Source: Conchiformibius kuhniae DSM 17694 | GTDB taxonomy: Bacteria; Pseudomonadota; Gammaproteobacteria; Burkholderiales; Neisseriaceae | Reading direction: 5' to 3' | Length of the DNA stretch: 64,000 bases | Assembly (NCBI RefSeq): GCF_000428785.1 | Contig: NZ_AUAP01000001.1 | Span: 248,001-312,000 of the forward strand | In this document: piece by piece, positions 8,446 through 17,173 of the stretch | Numbering within the stretch: the stretch's first letter is position 1 | Layout of the letters: the number at the start of each line of letters is the position of its first letter | Program-made: the position numbers and the translations under genes | Notes under the pieces: model-generated | Databases searched by the model: none | What the model was told of the DNA's origin: nothing | What the model saw: the letters and a program-made list of their open reading frames with translations, nothing else

Positions 8446-9096
8446 ATGCACACACAGGTTTTCCAATATCAAACGGGGCGTTTGGACGCTGCCGATGCGG
8501 CTGAATTGGGCGCATCGTTCCACACTTTGCAGCCGAGCGCGTACAAAGACGGCGCGTTCCGTTTGCGCCGTTATTCCACGTTCCGTTACTGCCGCCGCTC
8601 GGGCGACATCCGTTTGCAGGCGAACAGCCAGTTTGTTCAGGGCGAGGATTTGAACGCGTTTCAGGGCAATGTGGCGCGTACTTATGACGATTTGACGGCG
8701 CAAACGGTGGCGTCAAACGGTTTTGCGGCGATGATGCGCCGTTTTGCCGAAAAGGCGGATTTGCCCGAGCAGGCGCACATCGAGGTGCATCAGATGCGGA
8801 TTGTCGCCAAAAACGGCGCACAGGCTGCCGAATCCACGCCCGAAGGCATTCATCAGGACGGTTTTGACCGCATCGGGGTGTTTACGGTGGCGCGGCACAA
8901 TGCCGAAGGCGGCGAGCTGTATTTGTGGCAAAACAAGGATGATGCCGAACCGGTGGCGGCGTGTACGCAGCAGGCGGGCGATTTTTGCGTGTTGAACGAC
9001 AAGGCGTTGTGGCACAGCGCATCGCCCGTGTGCGCGGCAGATGCGGCATCGCAGGGCTATTGGGATTTGTTTGTGCTGACGGCCAACCGCGCATAA
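8446..9096 (+). CDS. 2OG-Fe(II) oxygenase family protein (2OG-Fe_Oxy_2 / BsmA-like)
   Basis: The 216-residue protein resembles the 2OG-Fe_Oxy_2 family, which includes amino acid hydroxylases such as isoleucine dioxygenase. These enzymes use 2-oxoglutarate, O2 and Fe(II). The metal triad can be seen: HQD in GIHQDGFDRIG at about 133-135 and the distal His in LWHSASPV near 190. ATG at 8446 is preceded by ACGGAGAC. The next gene, a PLP enzyme, starts 11 bases after the stop, so the two form an operon and may act on one amino-acid-like substrate (inference). The substrate is unknown. Confidence 0.75.
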   Translation: MHTQVFQYQTGRLDAADAAELGASFHTLQPSAYKDGAFRLRRYSTFRYCRRSGDIRLQANSQFVQGEDLNAFQGNVARTYDDLTAQTVASNGFAAMMRRFAEKADLPEQAHIEVHQMRIVAKNGAQAAESTPEGIHQDGFDRIGVFTVARHNAEGGELYLWQNKDDAEPVAACTQQAGDFCVLNDKALWHSASPVCAADAASQGYWDLFVLTANRA

Positions 9097-9107
9097 GGGG
9101 CAGGGCG

Positions 9108-10358
9108 ATGGATTATCCGATTGATGCGGTGCGCCGCCGTTTTCCCGCGCTGCACCATGCGGACGGCAAGGGGCAGTTGCCCGTGCTGTTTGACGGGCCC
9201 GGCGGCAGCCAAGTGCCGCAAAGCGTGTTGGACGCGATGGTGGGCTATTTGGGGCGCTACAACAGCAATTTCGGCGGTTTTGCCGATGCGGGCGTGCGCA
9301 CGGGGCGTTTGGTGTCCGATGCGCGGCAGGCGGCGGCAGACTGGCTCGGCTGTGCCGCAGACGAGGTGTTTTTCGGGCTGAATGCCACCAGCTTGATGTT
9401 CAACGTCAGCCGTGCCGTTGCCCAAACGTGGCGGGCGGGCGACAACATCGTTTTGAGCAGCCTCGACCATTTCTCCCACGTTTCATCGTGGCAACGCGCC
9501 GCCGAAGAACGCGGCGTGGCGGTGCGGATGCTGCCCCTGAACGCGGACGGCAGCGATTTGGATTATTCCGCCTTGCCCGACCTGCTGGACGGCAACACCC
9601 GCCTGCTTGCCTTTGCCGCCGCGTCCAACGTATCGGGTACGGTGGCGGACACGGCGCGGCTGGTGGCGGCGGCGCGGTCGGTCGGGGCGTGGGTGAGCGT
9701 GGACGCGGTGCATGCCGCCGTCCACGGGCTGCCCGATGCAGCGGCATGGGATTGCGACTTTCTGTTTGCCTCTGCCTACAAGCTCGGCGGGCCGCATCTG
9801 GGCATCTGCTTCGGCAAACGCGCCCATCTGCACGCCCTGCGCCCCTACAAAGTCGCGCCCGCTTCCGAAGCCGTGCCGAACCGTTGGGAACAAGGCACGC
9901 AGTCTTTTGAAGCGCAAGCGGGCTTCATCGCCATGATCGACTACTGGGCGGCACTGGCGGAAGACGGCGCGGGCGACCGCCGCAGCCGTCTGCGCCGCAG
10001 CTACGCGCAAGTGCGCCGCTACGAACAAGGCATCAGCCGCGCCGTTTTGGACGGCTTCCGCCAACGCCCCTTCGTGCGCCTGTACGGCTTGGACAGTGAA
10101 CACGGACGCACCCCCACCTTCGCCTTCAACATCGTCCGCCCGAACGGCGGCATCGTCTGCCCGCAGCAGATTGCCGCGTGGTTCGGCGAGCGCAATGTGG
10201 CGGTCGGAAGCGGCAACTTCTACGCATGGGACGTGGTGTCGCATTTGGGCGTGGCGGAAACGGGGCTGTTGCGCATCGGCTGCATGCACTACACCACCCA
10301 CGACGAAATCGCCTGCTTTTTTGCGCTGCTGGACGAATGGGTGCAAACGCACCTTTGA
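9108..10358 (+). CDS. cysteine desulfurase-like aminotransferase class V (VC1184-type)
   Basis: A fold-type I PLP enzyme of 416 residues. It has the class V layout: FDGPGGSQVPQSVLDAM at about 24-40 (phosphate/substrate loop), SLDHFSHVSSW near 120, SVDAVHAAVHG near 200 (PLP Asp) and the Schiff-base Lys in FASAYKLGGPH at about 225. It resembles the group of cysteine desulfurase-like proteins named after Vibrio VC1184, whose reaction is unproven, more than IscS or SufS. It is tightly linked to the oxygenase upstream. ATG at 9108 follows GGGGCAGGGCG, a weak but usable ribosome site. Confidence 0.78.
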   Translation: MDYPIDAVRRRFPALHHADGKGQLPVLFDGPGGSQVPQSVLDAMVGYLGRYNSNFGGFADAGVRTGRLVSDARQAAADWLGCAADEVFFGLNATSLMFNVSRAVAQTWRAGDNIVLSSLDHFSHVSSWQRAAEERGVAVRMLPLNADGSDLDYSALPDLLDGNTRLLAFAAASNVSGTVADTARLVAAARSVGAWVSVDAVHAAVHGLPDAAAWDCDFLFASAYKLGGPHLGICFGKRAHLHALRPYKVAPASEAVPNRWEQGTQSFEAQAGFIAMIDYWAALAEDGAGDRRSRLRRSYAQVRRYEQGISRAVLDGFRQRPFVRLYGLDSEHGRTPTFAFNIVRPNGGIVCPQQIAAWFGERNVAVGSGNFYAWDVVSHLGVAETGLLRIGCMHYTTHDEIACFFALLDEWVQTHL

Positions 10359-10415
10359 GCCGCAACTAGCGCACTGCGCCGTCCTGCCCGCCCGTGCGGA
10401 ACGGACGGCGTTTGT

Positions 10416-10715
10416 TCAGCCGTCCGCCATTGCCCATTGCGCGGCGGGGTCGGCACAAAAACGCCTGATGTGCGCCGCCAGTTCGGCGCGGCTGCGCGGG
10501 TACAAACGGCTTTCGTGCGCCACAAAGCCCCATTCGTCATCAATCTGCATCAAAGTCAGCACGAAATGCCCGCGCTCGGGCGCGTACACCGCATCAAACA
10601 CAAACCGCGCATCGGCAGACGCGCCGCCGATAAGCTGCGGATTTAAATAATCATGCAGATTGCTCGGGTTCGGCTCGCTGTCGGGCAGGGCGGAGCGAAT
10701 GTGCCAACCGTTCAT
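10416..10715 (-). CDS. small protein of unknown function
   Basis: About 99 residues with no motif I recognise. The sequence is mixed alpha/beta-like and acidic, with Trp residues (MNGWHIRSALPDSEPN; DEWGFVAHESRLYPRS), no signal peptide and no membrane segment. I chose ATG 10715 over ATG 10721 because the ribosome site AAGGA is then 6 bases away instead of directly adjacent. The gene is preceded by the same hairpin-rich leader that precedes the lipoprotein at 1144-1758. Confidence 0.6.
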   Translation of the reverse strand: MNGWHIRSALPDSEPNPSNLHDYLNPQLIGGASADARFVFDAVYAPERGHFVLTLMQIDDEWGFVAHESRLYPRSRAELAAHIRRFCADPAAQWAMADG

Positions 10716-10833
10716 CAACATTCCTTTTCGGTTTAAAACCCCGCCGTTTACGGCGGTAAAATCGCTTGATTATTCGGGCGGGGCGCAAGCCCGTCCGAAT
10801 CGGGGCAAGGCATGGGGCTGCGCTTTATGTTCA
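10716..10833 (-). repeat. hairpin-rich leader repeat, copy 2 (uninterrupted)
   Basis: It matches 1759-1810 plus 1914-1990 with only scattered differences. Visible pairings are CCGCCGTAAACGGCGG (10743-10758 area, followed on the minus strand by GGTTTT), ATTCGGGCGGG with CCCGTCCGAAT, and GGGCTG with CAGCCC. The methyltransferase stop codon (TGA, 10831-10833) lies in its distal edge. In transcripts running on the minus strand it would be a 5' leader of the small gene downstream. Confidence 0.7.
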
Positions 10834-11946
10834 GCCCTGTGCGGCTGCCAAACGGTACAAAAACGTGCGCTCGCGCTGCCGTGCAAACGCCAAAGGGTCG
10901 GACGGGTCGGCGGCTTTGCCGTGTATGGGGCGGACGTGGTCGGCAGCGAGCAGGCGCAAGCCCGCTTGTGCAAACCATTGCGGCAGGGCATCGGCAGGAC
11001 GCAAACTCAAATGTTCCGCCAAATCCGACAGCACCAGCCAAATCTGCCCCTGCGGATTCAGGCAGGCGGGCGCATCGCGCAAAAACGCCCGCAACATGGC
11101 GTGGTCGGGGTCGTAGAGCGCGGATTCGATGGCGGAAGTGGGTTTGGCGGGCAGCCACGGCGGATTGCACACAATCAAATCTGCCGTGCCTGCGGGAAAC
11201 AGGTTTTGCTGCAACACGTCAATTTTCGCGTGCAAACCGAAACGGCGCACATTGGCGCGGGCGCACGCGGCGGCGCGGGCATCGCAATCGGTCGCCACCA
11301 CGCGCCGGAAGCCCCGTTGTGCCAGCAACACCGCCAACACGCCGCTTCCCGTGCCGATGTCGAACGCCGTTTCGCACACGGGCGGCAGGGGCGCATCGCG
11401 CAGCAGCCCGACATATTCGCCGCGCACCGGCGAAAACACGCCGAACGGCACATGAATCCGTCCGTCCAAAGCGGGCACGTCCACCCCTTTCAGATGCCAT
11501 TGGTGCGCCCCGATAAAGCCGAGCAATTGCTTGAGCGGCAACAAAAACGGTTCGCGGTTGGGCGTGCCGTACACGTCTGCCAGCGCGGCGGACACATCGG
11601 GGGCGCGGGGCAAATCCAGCGTGAAGCCGGCACCGATTATCACCAGCAGCATATTGGCGGTGCGGCTGTGTTGCGATTGTGCCAAACGGTGTTTGTGGAA
11701 AGCGGTTTGCGGGTCGGGCGCGGGTGCGGCGGGTTTGCGGGCGTGTTTTTTCAGTGCGGCAAGCAGTTGTTTGCCCTGATGGAAATCGCCCGTCCACAGC
11801 GTTGCCGTGCCGTTGCAGGCGTGGCGGAACACCTGTGCGGCGGAAATTTGCCGTGCCGGTACGGCGCGTTGGGGCGGACGGTGGCGGTTTTCGCTGCGGT
11901 AGGCAAGGCTGCGCCCGTCTGCGAGGGTGATGGTGTGGAGCGGCAC
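10831..11946 (-). CDS. class I SAM-dependent methyltransferase (N5-glutamine/N6-adenine type motif)
   Basis: The C-terminal half (about 195-371) is a Rossmann methyltransferase: motif I AFDIGTGSGVLAVLLAQRG, an acidic motif II VVATDCDARA, and the catalytic motif IVCNPPWLP typical of HemK-like and DNA/RNA adenine or glutamine methyltransferases. The N-terminal part (LHTITLADGRSLAYRSENR..) is not recognised and may bind substrate. I use the GTG at 11946, which lies 5 bases after the stop of smr; an ATG 5 bases earlier is in the wrong frame. Substrate unknown. The stop codon sits inside a repeated leader. Confidence 0.75.
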   Translation of the reverse strand: MPLHTITLADGRSLAYRSENRHRPPQRAVPARQISAAQVFRHACNGTATLWTGDFHQGKQLLAALKKHARKPAAPAPDPQTAFHKHRLAQSQHSRTANMLLVIIGAGFTLDLPRAPDVSAALADVYGTPNREPFLLPLKQLLGFIGAHQWHLKGVDVPALDGRIHVPFGVFSPVRGEYVGLLRDAPLPPVCETAFDIGTGSGVLAVLLAQRGFRRVVATDCDARAAACARANVRRFGLHAKIDVLQQNLFPAGTADLIVCNPPWLPAKPTSAIESALYDPDHAMLRAFLRDAPACLNPQGQIWLVLSDLAEHLSLRPADALPQWFAQAGLRLLAADHVRPIHGKAADPSDPLAFARQRERTFLYRLAAAQG

Positions 11947-11950
11947 GGCA

Positions 11951-12589
11951 TCAGTCCTTGTCTTCGGCGTAGGGGTCGCGGCGGAACGGGCGTTTGAGCA
12001 AAATCCGCACCGCGCCGTCGTTGTTCGGGCGCGGTTCGGCGTAGGCAAGCACGTCGGGGTGCTGCATCAGCCAACGGCGCACCAGCGATTTGAGTACGGG
12101 CGTGTAGCCCCGCGAACCCAGCCCGCTTCCGTGCACGATTTCGCCGCACACGCCGCGTTTTTGCACGAAAACAATAAATTCGTTCAGTACCTTTTGCGCT
12201 TCTTCCTGCGTGTAACCGTGCAAATCCACGTCCGCCACCACCGGCCAATGCCCCGCCTGCAAACGTTTGATGTCGTTTGCGCCCTGACCGTTTTTGCTGA
12301 AGGTGGCGGGAATGTCGATGTGGGCGCCGCCTTCGCCGATGAAAAACAGGTTTTCACCGTCATCGTCTGCCGTGTGGTTATGACGGCGCGGCTTGATGGG
12401 GCTGCGGTCGGGCGGGGGGTAGTAGGTGTTGCGCGGCTTGAGCGGCACCACGTCTGCCATCAGCGCGGCAAAATCGGTTTCGCCCGCTTCGCGTGCCAAG
12501 CGTTGTGCTTCGCGTTCGGCGGCGCGGCGTTGTTCGGCATCGTGTTGCGCCTGACGGTGCAGGGCTTGAAGTTGGTCTTGCAAAGTCAT
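11951..12589 (-). CDS. Smr/MutS2 C-terminal domain protein
   Basis: The 212-residue protein carries an Smr domain in its C-terminal half, with the two hallmark motifs DVDLHGYTQEEA (about 130-141) and HGSGLGSRGYTPVLK (about 163-177). Smr domains are DNA or RNA endonucleases or nickases; stand-alone copies include ribosome rescue nucleases. The N-terminal 45 residues form a charged helix rich in Arg, Glu and Ala. I choose ATG 12589 because an upstream extension would be translated from a repeat element. The methyltransferase begins just after its stop, so the pair is probably cotranscribed. Confidence 0.85.
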   Translation of the reverse strand: MTLQDQLQALHRQAQHDAEQRRAAEREAQRLAREAGETDFAALMADVVPLKPRNTYYPPPDRSPIKPRRHNHTADDDGENLFFIGEGGAHIDIPATFSKNGQGANDIKRLQAGHWPVVADVDLHGYTQEEAQKVLNEFIVFVQKRGVCGEIVHGSGLGSRGYTPVLKSLVRRWLMQHPDVLAYAEPRPNNDGAVRILLKRPFRRDPYAEDKD

Positions 12590-12626
12590 GGTGGTGATGG
12601 TTGTTTCAAATTCTGACGGACGGGGT

Positions 12627-12822
12627 TGGGGCGTATCATCAATTGACCGAAAAATCCCTGCACCGTCATTCCCGCGCAGGCGGGAATCCAAAACAAATTT
12701 CAAAAAGCATGGATAAAGCATCGCTTCACAAACATCGGGTAGTGGATTCCCGCCTGCGCGGGAATGACGGCATTGTTGTATTATGCTGATTTATAATAAA
12801 AGTTTAATTTATGACACGCTCT
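12627..12822 (-). repeat. TAGGGCGTGTCA-type repeat element (C, 196 bp, reverse orientation)
   Basis: Left end GGGGCGTATCATCAATTGAC, two perfect dRS3-like repeats ATTCCCGCGCAGGCGGGAAT (12669 area) and ATTCCCGCCTGCGCGGGAAT (12748 area), and right end AATTTATGACACGCTCTG. It fills the gap between smr and the ABC-F gene. Its right end overlaps the coding end of the ABC-F gene and encodes the final residues SVS plus the stop. Confidence 0.8.
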
Positions 12823-14740
12823 GGGCATCTTTGCCCGCTTGTTTGTTTTCCAAATATTCCCAACGTTCCAAACACGCCAGCAATTCGTTTTCAATTTCCG
12901 CCGCACGGTTTTGCAGCTTGGCGGCGCGTTCGTAATCCTTGAAAATATCGGGGTCGGACAATTGGGCATTCAGCGCGTTTTGTTCGGCTTCCAAAGCGGC
13001 GATGCCTTCAGGCAGCGCGTCCAATTCGCGTTGTTCTTTAAACGATAATTTCACGCTGCGGTTTTTCGGTTTGGCGGCTTTTTCCGGCGCGGCGGCGGCA
13101 GCGGGTTTGGGCGCGGCTGCGGCCGCCAGCTCGCGTTCGCGGCGGTGCGCGTCCGCATAATCCTGATAACCGCCGATGTATTCGCGCACGCTGCCCTTGC
13201 CGTCAAACACGATGCTTTGCGTAACCACATTGTCCAAAAACATACGGTCGTGCGACACCAAAAACACCGTGCCCGCATAATCGCGCAACAATTCTTCCAA
13301 CAATTCCTGCGTATCGATGTCCAAATCGTTGGTGGGTTCGTCCAAAATCAAGATGTTGGCGGGACGGGTAAACAATTTTGCCAACAACAGGCGGTTGCGC
13401 TCGCCGCCCGACAGCGAGGAAACGGGGCTGTGCGCCCGCGCCGGCGGAAACAGAAAATCCGCCAGATAACCCATAATATGACGGCGTTTGCCGCCCACTT
13501 CCACATAGTCGTTGCCCTGACCGAGCGTGTCAAACACGGTATCGTTGTCGTTCAGTGCGCTGCGGAACTGGTCAAAATACGCCACTTCCTGCTTGCTGCC
13601 GATGCGTATTCGTCCGAAAGTGGGCTGCAATTCGCCCAAAATCAATTTTAAAAACGTGGTCTTGCCCACACCGTTGGCGCCGATTAAGCCGATTTTGTCG
13701 CCGCGCTGAATCACGGCGGAAAATTTGTCCATAATCACGCGGTCGCCGTAGGCAAAGGAGGCGTGTTCCAATTCGGCGATGATTTTGCCGCTTTTTTCGC
13801 CCGCGTCCAGCTTGAACGACACTTGCCCCTGCCGTTCGCGGCGGGCGGCGCGTTGGCGGCGCAATTCTTCCAAACGGCGCACGCGCCCTTCGTTGCGGGT
13901 GCGCCGCGCTTCAATGCCTTTGCGAATCCACGCTTCTTCTTGGGCGTGGAATTTGTCAAACAGGCGGTTGTGTTCGGCTTCCACCGCCAATTCCTGCGCT
14001 TTTTTCTCGCTGTATTTGGCGAAATTGCCCGCGTAGGAACGCAACACGCCTCTGTCCAATTCCACGATGCGGGAAACGGTGTTGTCGAGAAAACGGCGGT
14101 CGTGCGTAATCAGAACGAGGCTGCCTGAAAACTGGGCGAGCAGGCTTTCCAGCCAAATAATCGCGTCAATGTCCAGATGGTTGGTGGGTTCGTCCAGCAG
14201 CAGAATGTCGGGCTTTTGCACCCACGCTTGCGCCAATGCCACGCGTTTTTTCTGTCCGCCGGAAAGTTCGGACAGGGCGGCGTGTTCGGGCAAACCGAGT
14301 TCGGCGATGGTTTGGCGCACGGCGGCATCGGCCTGCCAGCCGTTTTGCGCTTCAATTTGGTTTTGCAGGTCGTTGAGCTGTTGGTTTAATTCGGGATTTT
14401 CGTGGTCTTGCGCCAGCGCGTGCGAAATCTGATGATAACGGCGCAGGGTGTCGCGCAATGCGCCCAAACCGGCGGACACGGCGTCAAACACGCTTTGTTG
14501 CGGGTCAAATTCGCTTTCCTGCGGCACGTAAACGGTGGTCAGCCCGTTTTGCACAATCAGGCGTCCGTCATCGGGCTTTTGCACGTTTGCCAAGATTTTC
14601 AACAGGGTGGATTTGCCTGCGCCGTTGCGCCCAATCAGCCCGACTTTTTCGCCGGCTTCCAGTTGGAAAGCGGCGTGGTCGAGCAGGGGGACGTGTCCGG
14701 CGGCGAAGCAGGCGTTTTCTAGGGAAAGTATGGTACTCAT
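12809..14740 (-). CDS. uup: ABC-F family ATPase (Uup-like)
   Basis: A 643-residue ABC-F protein: two nucleotide-binding domains without membrane segments. Walker A sequences are GLIGRNGAGKST (about 35-46) and GLIGANGVGKTT (about 350-361); signatures LSGGQKKRVALAQ and LSGGERNRLLLAKL precede Walker B LLLDEPTNHLD and LILDEPTNDLD. The charged C-terminal extension after an Ala/Lys-rich linker matches Uup. ABC-F proteins act on the ribosome; Uup also limits transposon excision in E. coli. The start ATG overlaps the stop of the upstream acyltransferase as ATGA, implying translational coupling. The last codons come from a repeat element. Confidence 0.92.
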   Translation of the reverse strand: MSTILSLENACFAAGHVPLLDHAAFQLEAGEKVGLIGRNGAGKSTLLKILANVQKPDDGRLIVQNGLTTVYVPQESEFDPQQSVFDAVSAGLGALRDTLRRYHQISHALAQDHENPELNQQLNDLQNQIEAQNGWQADAAVRQTIAELGLPEHAALSELSGGQKKRVALAQAWVQKPDILLLDEPTNHLDIDAIIWLESLLAQFSGSLVLITHDRRFLDNTVSRIVELDRGVLRSYAGNFAKYSEKKAQELAVEAEHNRLFDKFHAQEEAWIRKGIEARRTRNEGRVRRLEELRRQRAARRERQGQVSFKLDAGEKSGKIIAELEHASFAYGDRVIMDKFSAVIQRGDKIGLIGANGVGKTTFLKLILGELQPTFGRIRIGSKQEVAYFDQFRSALNDNDTVFDTLGQGNDYVEVGGKRRHIMGYLADFLFPPARAHSPVSSLSGGERNRLLLAKLFTRPANILILDEPTNDLDIDTQELLEELLRDYAGTVFLVSHDRMFLDNVVTQSIVFDGKGSVREYIGGYQDYADAHRRERELAAAAAPKPAAAAAPEKAAKPKNRSVKLSFKEQRELDALPEGIAALEAEQNALNAQLSDPDIFKDYERAAKLQNRAAEIENELLACLERWEYLENKQAGKDAQSVS

Positions 14741-15609
14741 GGGGCTTCGTGTGGCGGCGGCGGTGCGCCGGCGGGGTGTTTGTAGCGGTTGTAGGCAAAC
14801 AGGTATTGTTGGGGGAAGCGGCGTATCAGGCGTTCCAAATTGCGGTTGAGCCACAGGGCATCATCGGCGGGCTTGCCCGCAGGTGCGCCCTGCGCCGGCT
14901 CGATGTGCAGCGCGAAGCCTTGTCCGCAGGGCAGGCGTTCGCCGCAAAAAAACAGGGTTTGTACGTTTTTGACTTGCGCCAGCTTGGCGGCAAGGGTGGC
15001 GGTGTAGGCGGGCGTGCCGAAAAAGTCTGCCCACACGCCGCCGCCTTCGTGCGGGTCGGGAACGTGGTCGGGCAGCACGATGGTGCTTTCGCCGCCGCGC
15101 AGGGCTTTGACGATTTGTTTCACGCCCTGTGCCGATGCGGGGGCGGTGCGCCCGTTGCCGCGTTGCCGTCCTTGCTGCATGATGTCGTCCAGCCATTTGA
15201 TTTTCGGCGGTTTGTACAGTGCGGTGAGCGGGTGCGGCAAACGCTCGCTGATGTAGCGCCCCGCCAAATCGTAGCTGCCCAGATGCGGGGTGAGCAGCAA
15301 CAGCCCTTTGCCCGTGTGCAATGCCGTTTCGATGTGTTCCCAGCCGTGCGTTTGCACAAACAGGCTGCGGATTGCGCCGGTGGGGCGGTAAAACGCCAAG
15401 GGCAGCTCCAGCCCGCTTTTTGCCGTTTCGCGCAACACTTGGCGCACGTCTGCCGCACGGGCGGGCAAATCCGCAATCTGCAAATGCCTGCGGACACGGC
15501 GGCGCGTGGCGGGCAGCAGGTAAAACGCCGCCGTCCCCAAGCCGTCGCCCAAGCGGTGCAACACCGGCAAGGGCAGTCGCGCCAACAATTTGAACACACA
15601 GGCAAGCAT
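14737..15609 (-). CDS. lipid A biosynthesis lauroyl acyltransferase (LpxL/HtrB family)
   Basis: About 290 residues of the LpxL/LpxM acyltransferase family, which adds secondary acyl chains to lipid A precursors at the inner membrane. A hydrophobic N-terminal helix (FMLACVFKLLARLPLPVLHRL) is followed by the catalytic HX4D motif in TPHLGSYDLAG (about 118-128), ALYKPPKIKWLDDIM, and LPDHVPDPHEGGGVWADFFG. C-terminal QQYLFAYNRYK is also typical. The start is uncertain: ATG 15609 gives the usual N-terminal helix; GTG 15624 or TTG 15630 are possible. It overlaps the ABC-F gene by four bases. Neisseriaceae carry several family members, so I do not fix the symbol. Confidence 0.88.
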   Translation of the reverse strand: MLACVFKLLARLPLPVLHRLGDGLGTAAFYLLPATRRRVRRHLQIADLPARAADVRQVLRETAKSGLELPLAFYRPTGAIRSLFVQTHGWEHIETALHTGKGLLLLTPHLGSYDLAGRYISERLPHPLTALYKPPKIKWLDDIMQQGRQRGNGRTAPASAQGVKQIVKALRGGESTIVLPDHVPDPHEGGGVWADFFGTPAYTATLAAKLAQVKNVQTLFFCGERLPCGQGFALHIEPAQGAPAGKPADDALWLNRNLERLIRRFPQQYLFAYNRYKHPAGAPPPPHEAP

Positions 15610-15729
15610 AAAACGGTATGGCACCCACAAAAGAAAACGATTTTAACACAGCACGGCAACGCAACGATTGAAACCGCCGCACAAAAAGCGCACAATCCCG
15701 TTTTTCGCGTCCACAGCAAAGGAAACGCC

Positions 15730-16920
15730 ATGACCCGACCCCTGCACCCGCAAACCCTCGCCATTCGCGGCGGCAAATCGCAAACCGAGTATAACGAACA
15801 CCACCAAGCCCTGTTTCTCACCAGCAGCTTTATGTTTGACAGCGCGGCGGACGGCGCGGCACTGTTTGCCAAAACCAAAGCAGGCTACACCTACTCGCGC
15901 ACCGCCAATCCCACCGTTGCCGCATTTCAGCAGCGCGTGGCGGCTTTGGAACACGCCGAAGCCGCCATTGCCACCGCCACCGGCATGGCGGCGATTCAGG
16001 CAGCCCTGCTCACCTTTTTGAGCGCGGGCGACCACCTCATCAGCAGCCAAAGCCTGTTCGGCACCACTGCGGGCTTGTTAAGCGGACACATTGCCCGTTT
16101 CGGCATTGAAATTACCTTTGTTGCGCAAACCGACCTGCAAGCATGGCGCGAAGCCGTGCGCCCCAACACCAAAATGCTGTTTCTCGAAACCCCGTCCAAC
16201 CCCTTGGGCGAAGTGGCGGATTTGGCGGCGTTGGCGCAAATCGCCCGTGATGCCGGCGCATTGCTGGCGGTGGACAACTGCTTTTGTTCGCCCGCGATTC
16301 AGCATCCGCTTGATTTCGGCGCGGATTTGTCGGTGCAGTCCGCCACCAAAGCGATGGACGGACAAGGGCGTGTACTCGGTGGCGTGGTGTGCGGCAAAAC
16401 CGATTTAATCCAACAAATTGCCCTGTATGTCAATTCGGCGGGCTTGAGCCTGTCGCCGTTCAACGCTTGGCAACTGCTCGGCGGCTTGGAAACCCTGTCG
16501 CTGCGCGTGGCGCAACAGTCCGCCCACGCCCTGAAGTTGGCGCAATGGCTGCAAACGCAGCCGCAAGTGCAAAAAGTGTATTACGCCGGTTTGCCCGAAC
16601 ACCCGCAGGCAGATTTGATTGCCAAACAGCAAAGCGCGGGCGGCATGGTGCTGGCGTTTGAAGTGGCGGGCGGTCAGGCAGCCGCGTGGCGCGTGATTGA
16701 CGCGGTGAAACTGTTTTCCAAAACCGCCAATTTCGGCGACGTGCGCTCCACCATCACCCACCCTTGGACGACCACACACGGGCGCATGAGCGCGGACGAC
16801 AAACTGGCGGCAGGCATCACGGACGGCTTGTTGCGGATTTCGGCGGGATTGGAACACCTTGATGACTTGATTGACGACTTGGCACAAGCCCTCGACACAT
16901 TGGGAGCATCAAATGTCTGA
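15730..16920 (+). CDS. metZ: O-succinylhomoserine sulfhydrylase
   Basis: A 396-residue PLP enzyme of the Cys/Met metabolism family. It makes homocysteine from O-succinylhomoserine and sulfide in methionine synthesis. Family landmarks: YTYSRTANPTVAAFQ (about 55-69), FLETPSNP (about 155), and the PLP Lys in SVQSATKAMDGQGRVLGG (about 205-222). The end GRMSADDKLAAGITDGLLRISAGLE matches MetZ more than MetB. ATG 15730 has AAAGGAAACGCC upstream, and the preceding open frame is a shadow of the acyltransferase on the other strand. DUF2788 overlaps its 3' end. Confidence 0.93.
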   Translation: MTRPLHPQTLAIRGGKSQTEYNEHHQALFLTSSFMFDSAADGAALFAKTKAGYTYSRTANPTVAAFQQRVAALEHAEAAIATATGMAAIQAALLTFLSAGDHLISSQSLFGTTAGLLSGHIARFGIEITFVAQTDLQAWREAVRPNTKMLFLETPSNPLGEVADLAALAQIARDAGALLAVDNCFCSPAIQHPLDFGADLSVQSATKAMDGQGRVLGGVVCGKTDLIQQIALYVNSAGLSLSPFNAWQLLGGLETLSLRVAQQSAHALKLAQWLQTQPQVQKVYYAGLPEHPQADLIAKQQSAGGMVLAFEVAGGQAAAWRVIDAVKLFSKTANFGDVRSTITHPWTTTHGRMSADDKLAAGITDGLLRISAGLEHLDDLIDDLAQALDTLGASNV

Positions 16921-17110
16921 AGCCGAATTTGCCGCCATCGCCCTGAAAGTCTGCCTGACCGTTTTGATTGGCTTTTTGTTCTTCATCATCTGGGATTTGG
17001 GCAGAAAAGCCAAAGTGGGCAAACTGGGCATGTTCATCTTATTTTTGGTATTGGGCTTGGGCATTGCCGGATTTTTGTTCAAAAACGTCTTGGTCGGCTG
17101 GTTTGCCTGA
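16913..17110 (+). CDS. DUF2788 family small membrane protein
   Basis: A 65-residue protein with two hydrophobic segments (about 7-27 and 38-58), separated by the charged loop WDLGRKAKVGKLG. This matches the betaproteobacterial DUF2788 family of unknown function. Its start overlaps the last 8 bases of metZ, so it is translationally linked to that gene. Confidence 0.8.
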   Translation: MSEAEFAAIALKVCLTVLIGFLFFIIWDLGRKAKVGKLGMFILFLVLGLGIAGFLFKNVLVGWFA

Positions 17111-17173
17111 TTGTGCATCGGCTGCGAAGTGTGGGACAATCGCCGCCGACACCGATTTGCACAGGAAACCACC

